7,415 bases of DNA from Anaerolineaceae bacterium (lineage in GTDB: Bacteria > Chloroflexota > Anaerolineae > JAAYZQ01). The number at the start of each line of letters is the position of its first letter. The stretch's first letter is position 1. The notes beneath the pieces are model-generated. The model was not told where the DNA came from. It saw nothing but the letters and a program-made list of their open reading frames with translations, and ran no database searches. This document shows, in pieces, positions 7,001 to 7,415 of the stretch. The DNA lies in contig JAAYZQ010000180.1 in NCBI GenBank assembly GCA_012514775.1, positions 1-7,415 of the forward strand. Reading direction: 5' to 3'. The translations under genes and the position numbers were made by a program.

Positions 7001-7176
7001 CCGGCGGGCCGGGCTGTTTCCTGGGGGACGCCGAAACCTTCATCCTTGCCCGGGGTGAGCGCGGCGCCGAAAACCCGCCGCCGTGGCAGCCCCTCTGGCT
7101 GCGCGGCCGCTGGCAGTGCGACGAGTGGGAAACTTGCTGGTTCCAGATCGAGGAGCTGCGACGTGTGGGGCAATAA
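4027..7176 (+). CDS. dnaE2: Error-prone C-family DNA polymerase, DnaE2/ImuC-like, 1049 aa
   Basis: Domain order is that of bacterial Pol III alpha. The PHP domain is at about 5-230 (HLHVHSHLSLLGG, LALTDTNALYGAV). The palm has D408 and D410 in PDIDLDF and the third catalytic aspartate D561 in KLDLLGIRAL. The fingers run over about 590-790 (GVFQCES, FFKPGPAMGGM, LFQEQVLR, GYGFNQGHATSYA), tandem helix-hairpin-helix over about 835-895 (GLGQVRDL to CGALDDL), and a shrunken OB-like tail from about 970. It probably synthesises DNA. The length and lack of a long tau/clamp-loader-binding C-terminus fit DnaE2/ImuC translesion polymerases, which act with ImuB, rather than the replicative DnaE1; the subclass is less certain than the family. 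PHP metal ligands are partly lost (T42, P204, Y206). ATG 4027 overlaps the MocR stop by one base and only a weak AGG precedes it, so translation is probably coupled. Any earlier start would read out of frame through mocR. No imuA, imuB or lexA is visible. Confidence 0.93.
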   Translation: MAGIAHLHVHSHLSLLGGTASPEELVARAAADGLPALALTDTNALYGAVSFDRACRAAGIRPLLGMTVTVAPPAAHVGPVSWPGRLVLLATGPQGYRSLCRLSSLVQAQPERETLAARGLAWDDLAAHSQGVLCLGGGRAGWIERLWRAGQADQAAAVAARLAEIYDGAAYLSLEIHGPGDEAVAMELAALALRHGLRPVAAQPVYCLEAADASRLRLLAAIDHNVPLAEVPPHALPAAGDPAVDLHWLPPVEVAARFARLPEALAAVEEVVALCEPVLPDGHPVWPDLKLPPGRSPDEALALLAGEGLDARYGPGASPRARERLVGELAAIARHGYAPLFLVVADITRFAREAGIPFNTRGSVANSLVAYCAGITNVDPVAHDLLFERFLNPARAEAAGGTAHGLPDIDLDFCSRRRDEVLDYVRRTYGADRVALVSTISTLQPRGAVREVAKAYGLDEAQASRLVSMLPRHWHPDPRRRDRRTVEDVLAELPDARHRQVVTMAYELVGQPHHLSVHPGGLVITPGPLTDLLPLQWAPKGFYITQYDHLDVEAVGLPKLDLLGIRALTVLADAERLVRRHGDPTFQLASIPEDDPATAALLSRAETIGVFQCESVGARRTLRQLRARTVRDLAVANAFFKPGPAMGGMAAAFVRRYRGQEAVSYLHPALEPILANTMGVLLFQEQVLRVAREVAGLSWAQADRLRHGMGHFGHGEMAALEAQFVAGCRCPPPEGPGMSRQQAETLWQQVLAFAGYGFNQGHATSYALVSYRSAYLKAHWPAAFFCARLAEWGGFHHPAIYMAEARRLGIAVRPPHVNHSGSRFRLEIEGDRPVLWMGLGQVRDLRRESVRAIVAGRRERPFASLRDLLARLSLQPREVQHLVQCGALDDLPAADLESGESPSRAALLEEAAEIQRAGSALQMTFGFARPPVPAETPVQRLAWEQRLLGHPLSVHPLEVVAARLPEYLPLARLPETGGRPVAVAGVRLPGWPGGPGCFLGDAETFILARGERGAENPPPWQPLWLRGRWQCDEWETCWFQIEELRRVGQ

Positions 7177-7185
7177 CAACCGGGG

Positions 7186-7415
7186 TGCCCGGACAAGTCC
7201 GGGACTCCCGATTCTTTGCACTCCGGGACTCCTCGACTTGTCGAGGCCGAGCGGTCACCCTGTGATCTTGCCCGGACAAGTCCGGGACTCCCGATTCTGT
7301 GCGCTCCCGGACTCCTCGACTTGTCGAGGCCGAGCGGTCACCCTGTGATCTTGCCCGGACAAGTCCGGGACTCCCGATTCTGTGCGCTCCCGGACTCCTC
7401 GACTTGTCGAGGCCG
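7186..7415. repeat. 83-bp tandem repeat array, two hairpins per unit, 2.8 copies visible
   Basis: Units begin at 7186, 7269 and 7352, an exact 83-bp period. The third is cut by the window edge after 64 bases. Units 2 and 3 are identical where both are visible, and unit 1 differs at only three bases (7216, 7220, 7225). Each unit has two perfect palindromic hairpins: CCCGGACAAGTCCGGG (7188-7203, 7271-7286, 7354-7369) and CCTCGACTTGTCGAGG (7231-7246, 7314-7329, 7397-7412). None is followed by a T-run, so they are not ordinary terminators, although the first sits 11 bases after the polymerase stop. No conserved ORF lies here; reading frames through it only translate the repeat. Near-identity implies recent expansion or homogenisation. 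It could be a REP-like intergenic element, an RNA element or a protein-binding array. Confidence 0.9.

Noticed and set aside
4024..7221. A 1065-codon open frame on the minus strand opposite the polymerase gene
   Set aside because: Its translation is low-complexity Gly/Ala/Gln/Arg-rich and has no domain. The opposite strand has a complete C-family polymerase with all motifs. Long antisense frames are expected at this GC content.
6806..7348. A 180-codon open frame running from the polymerase gene into the repeats
   Set aside because: It is out of frame with the polymerase, and its end merely translates the 83-bp repeat (the same peptide recurs).
7186..7415. CRISPR array
   Set aside because: The units are 83 bp, directly abutting and near identical throughout, with no variable spacers, and no cas gene is visible.

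Overview
The window is a GC-rich, gene-dense piece of bacterial chromosome. Gene content (P1-family peptidase, cysteine-rich double-cluster ferredoxin, DUF2917 protein, MocR-type regulator, short DnaE2-like polymerase), GC-rich codon use and hairpin-bearing intergenic repeats are compatible with Chloroflexota (Anaerolineae or relatives). That placement is an impression from sequence style, not a demonstrated assignment. I see no rRNA, tRNA, insertion sequence, phage gene or CRISPR array.

Region 1 (1-1977) holds three plus-strand genes. The 3' end of a P1/DmpA-type aminopeptidase runs off the left edge. It abuts, with zero gap, an uncharacterised acidic, Trp-rich protein of 233 aa. After 37 bp comes a 270-aa protein with a C-terminal 2[4Fe-4S] ferredoxin domain and two further cysteine clusters, including CFCCDCCC. 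Region 2 (1978-2581) is non-coding except for one minus-strand gene, a 91-aa DUF2917 protein, which has a strong ribosome binding site and ends at an intrinsic terminator (2009-2042). The 202-bp divergent intergenic region to its right carries a promoter for each direction. It also carries four exact copies and one near copy of a 9-bp motif (RRTACAGWT). These are placed almost symmetrically on the -35 regions and start sites of both predicted promoters, as expected of operator sites.

Region 3 (2582-7176) is a two-gene plus-strand unit. The first gene is a GntR/MocR regulator whose aminotransferase-like domain has glutamate where the PLP-binding lysine should be. Its stop codon overlaps (TAATG) the start of the second gene, a 1049-aa DnaE2/ImuC-like C-family DNA polymerase. 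All three catalytic aspartates are present, but the PHP domain has lost metal ligands. Region 4 (7177-7415) is an 83-bp tandem repeat, each unit carrying two perfect hairpins with mutually complementary loops. The array continues past the right edge.

The most interesting reading, which is inference, is that a PLP-blind or altered-ligand MocR protein autoregulates through the RRTACAGWT array. It would thereby set expression of a translesion-type polymerase and of the divergent DUF2917 gene. This would differ from the usual LexA-controlled imuA-imuB-dnaE2 arrangement.
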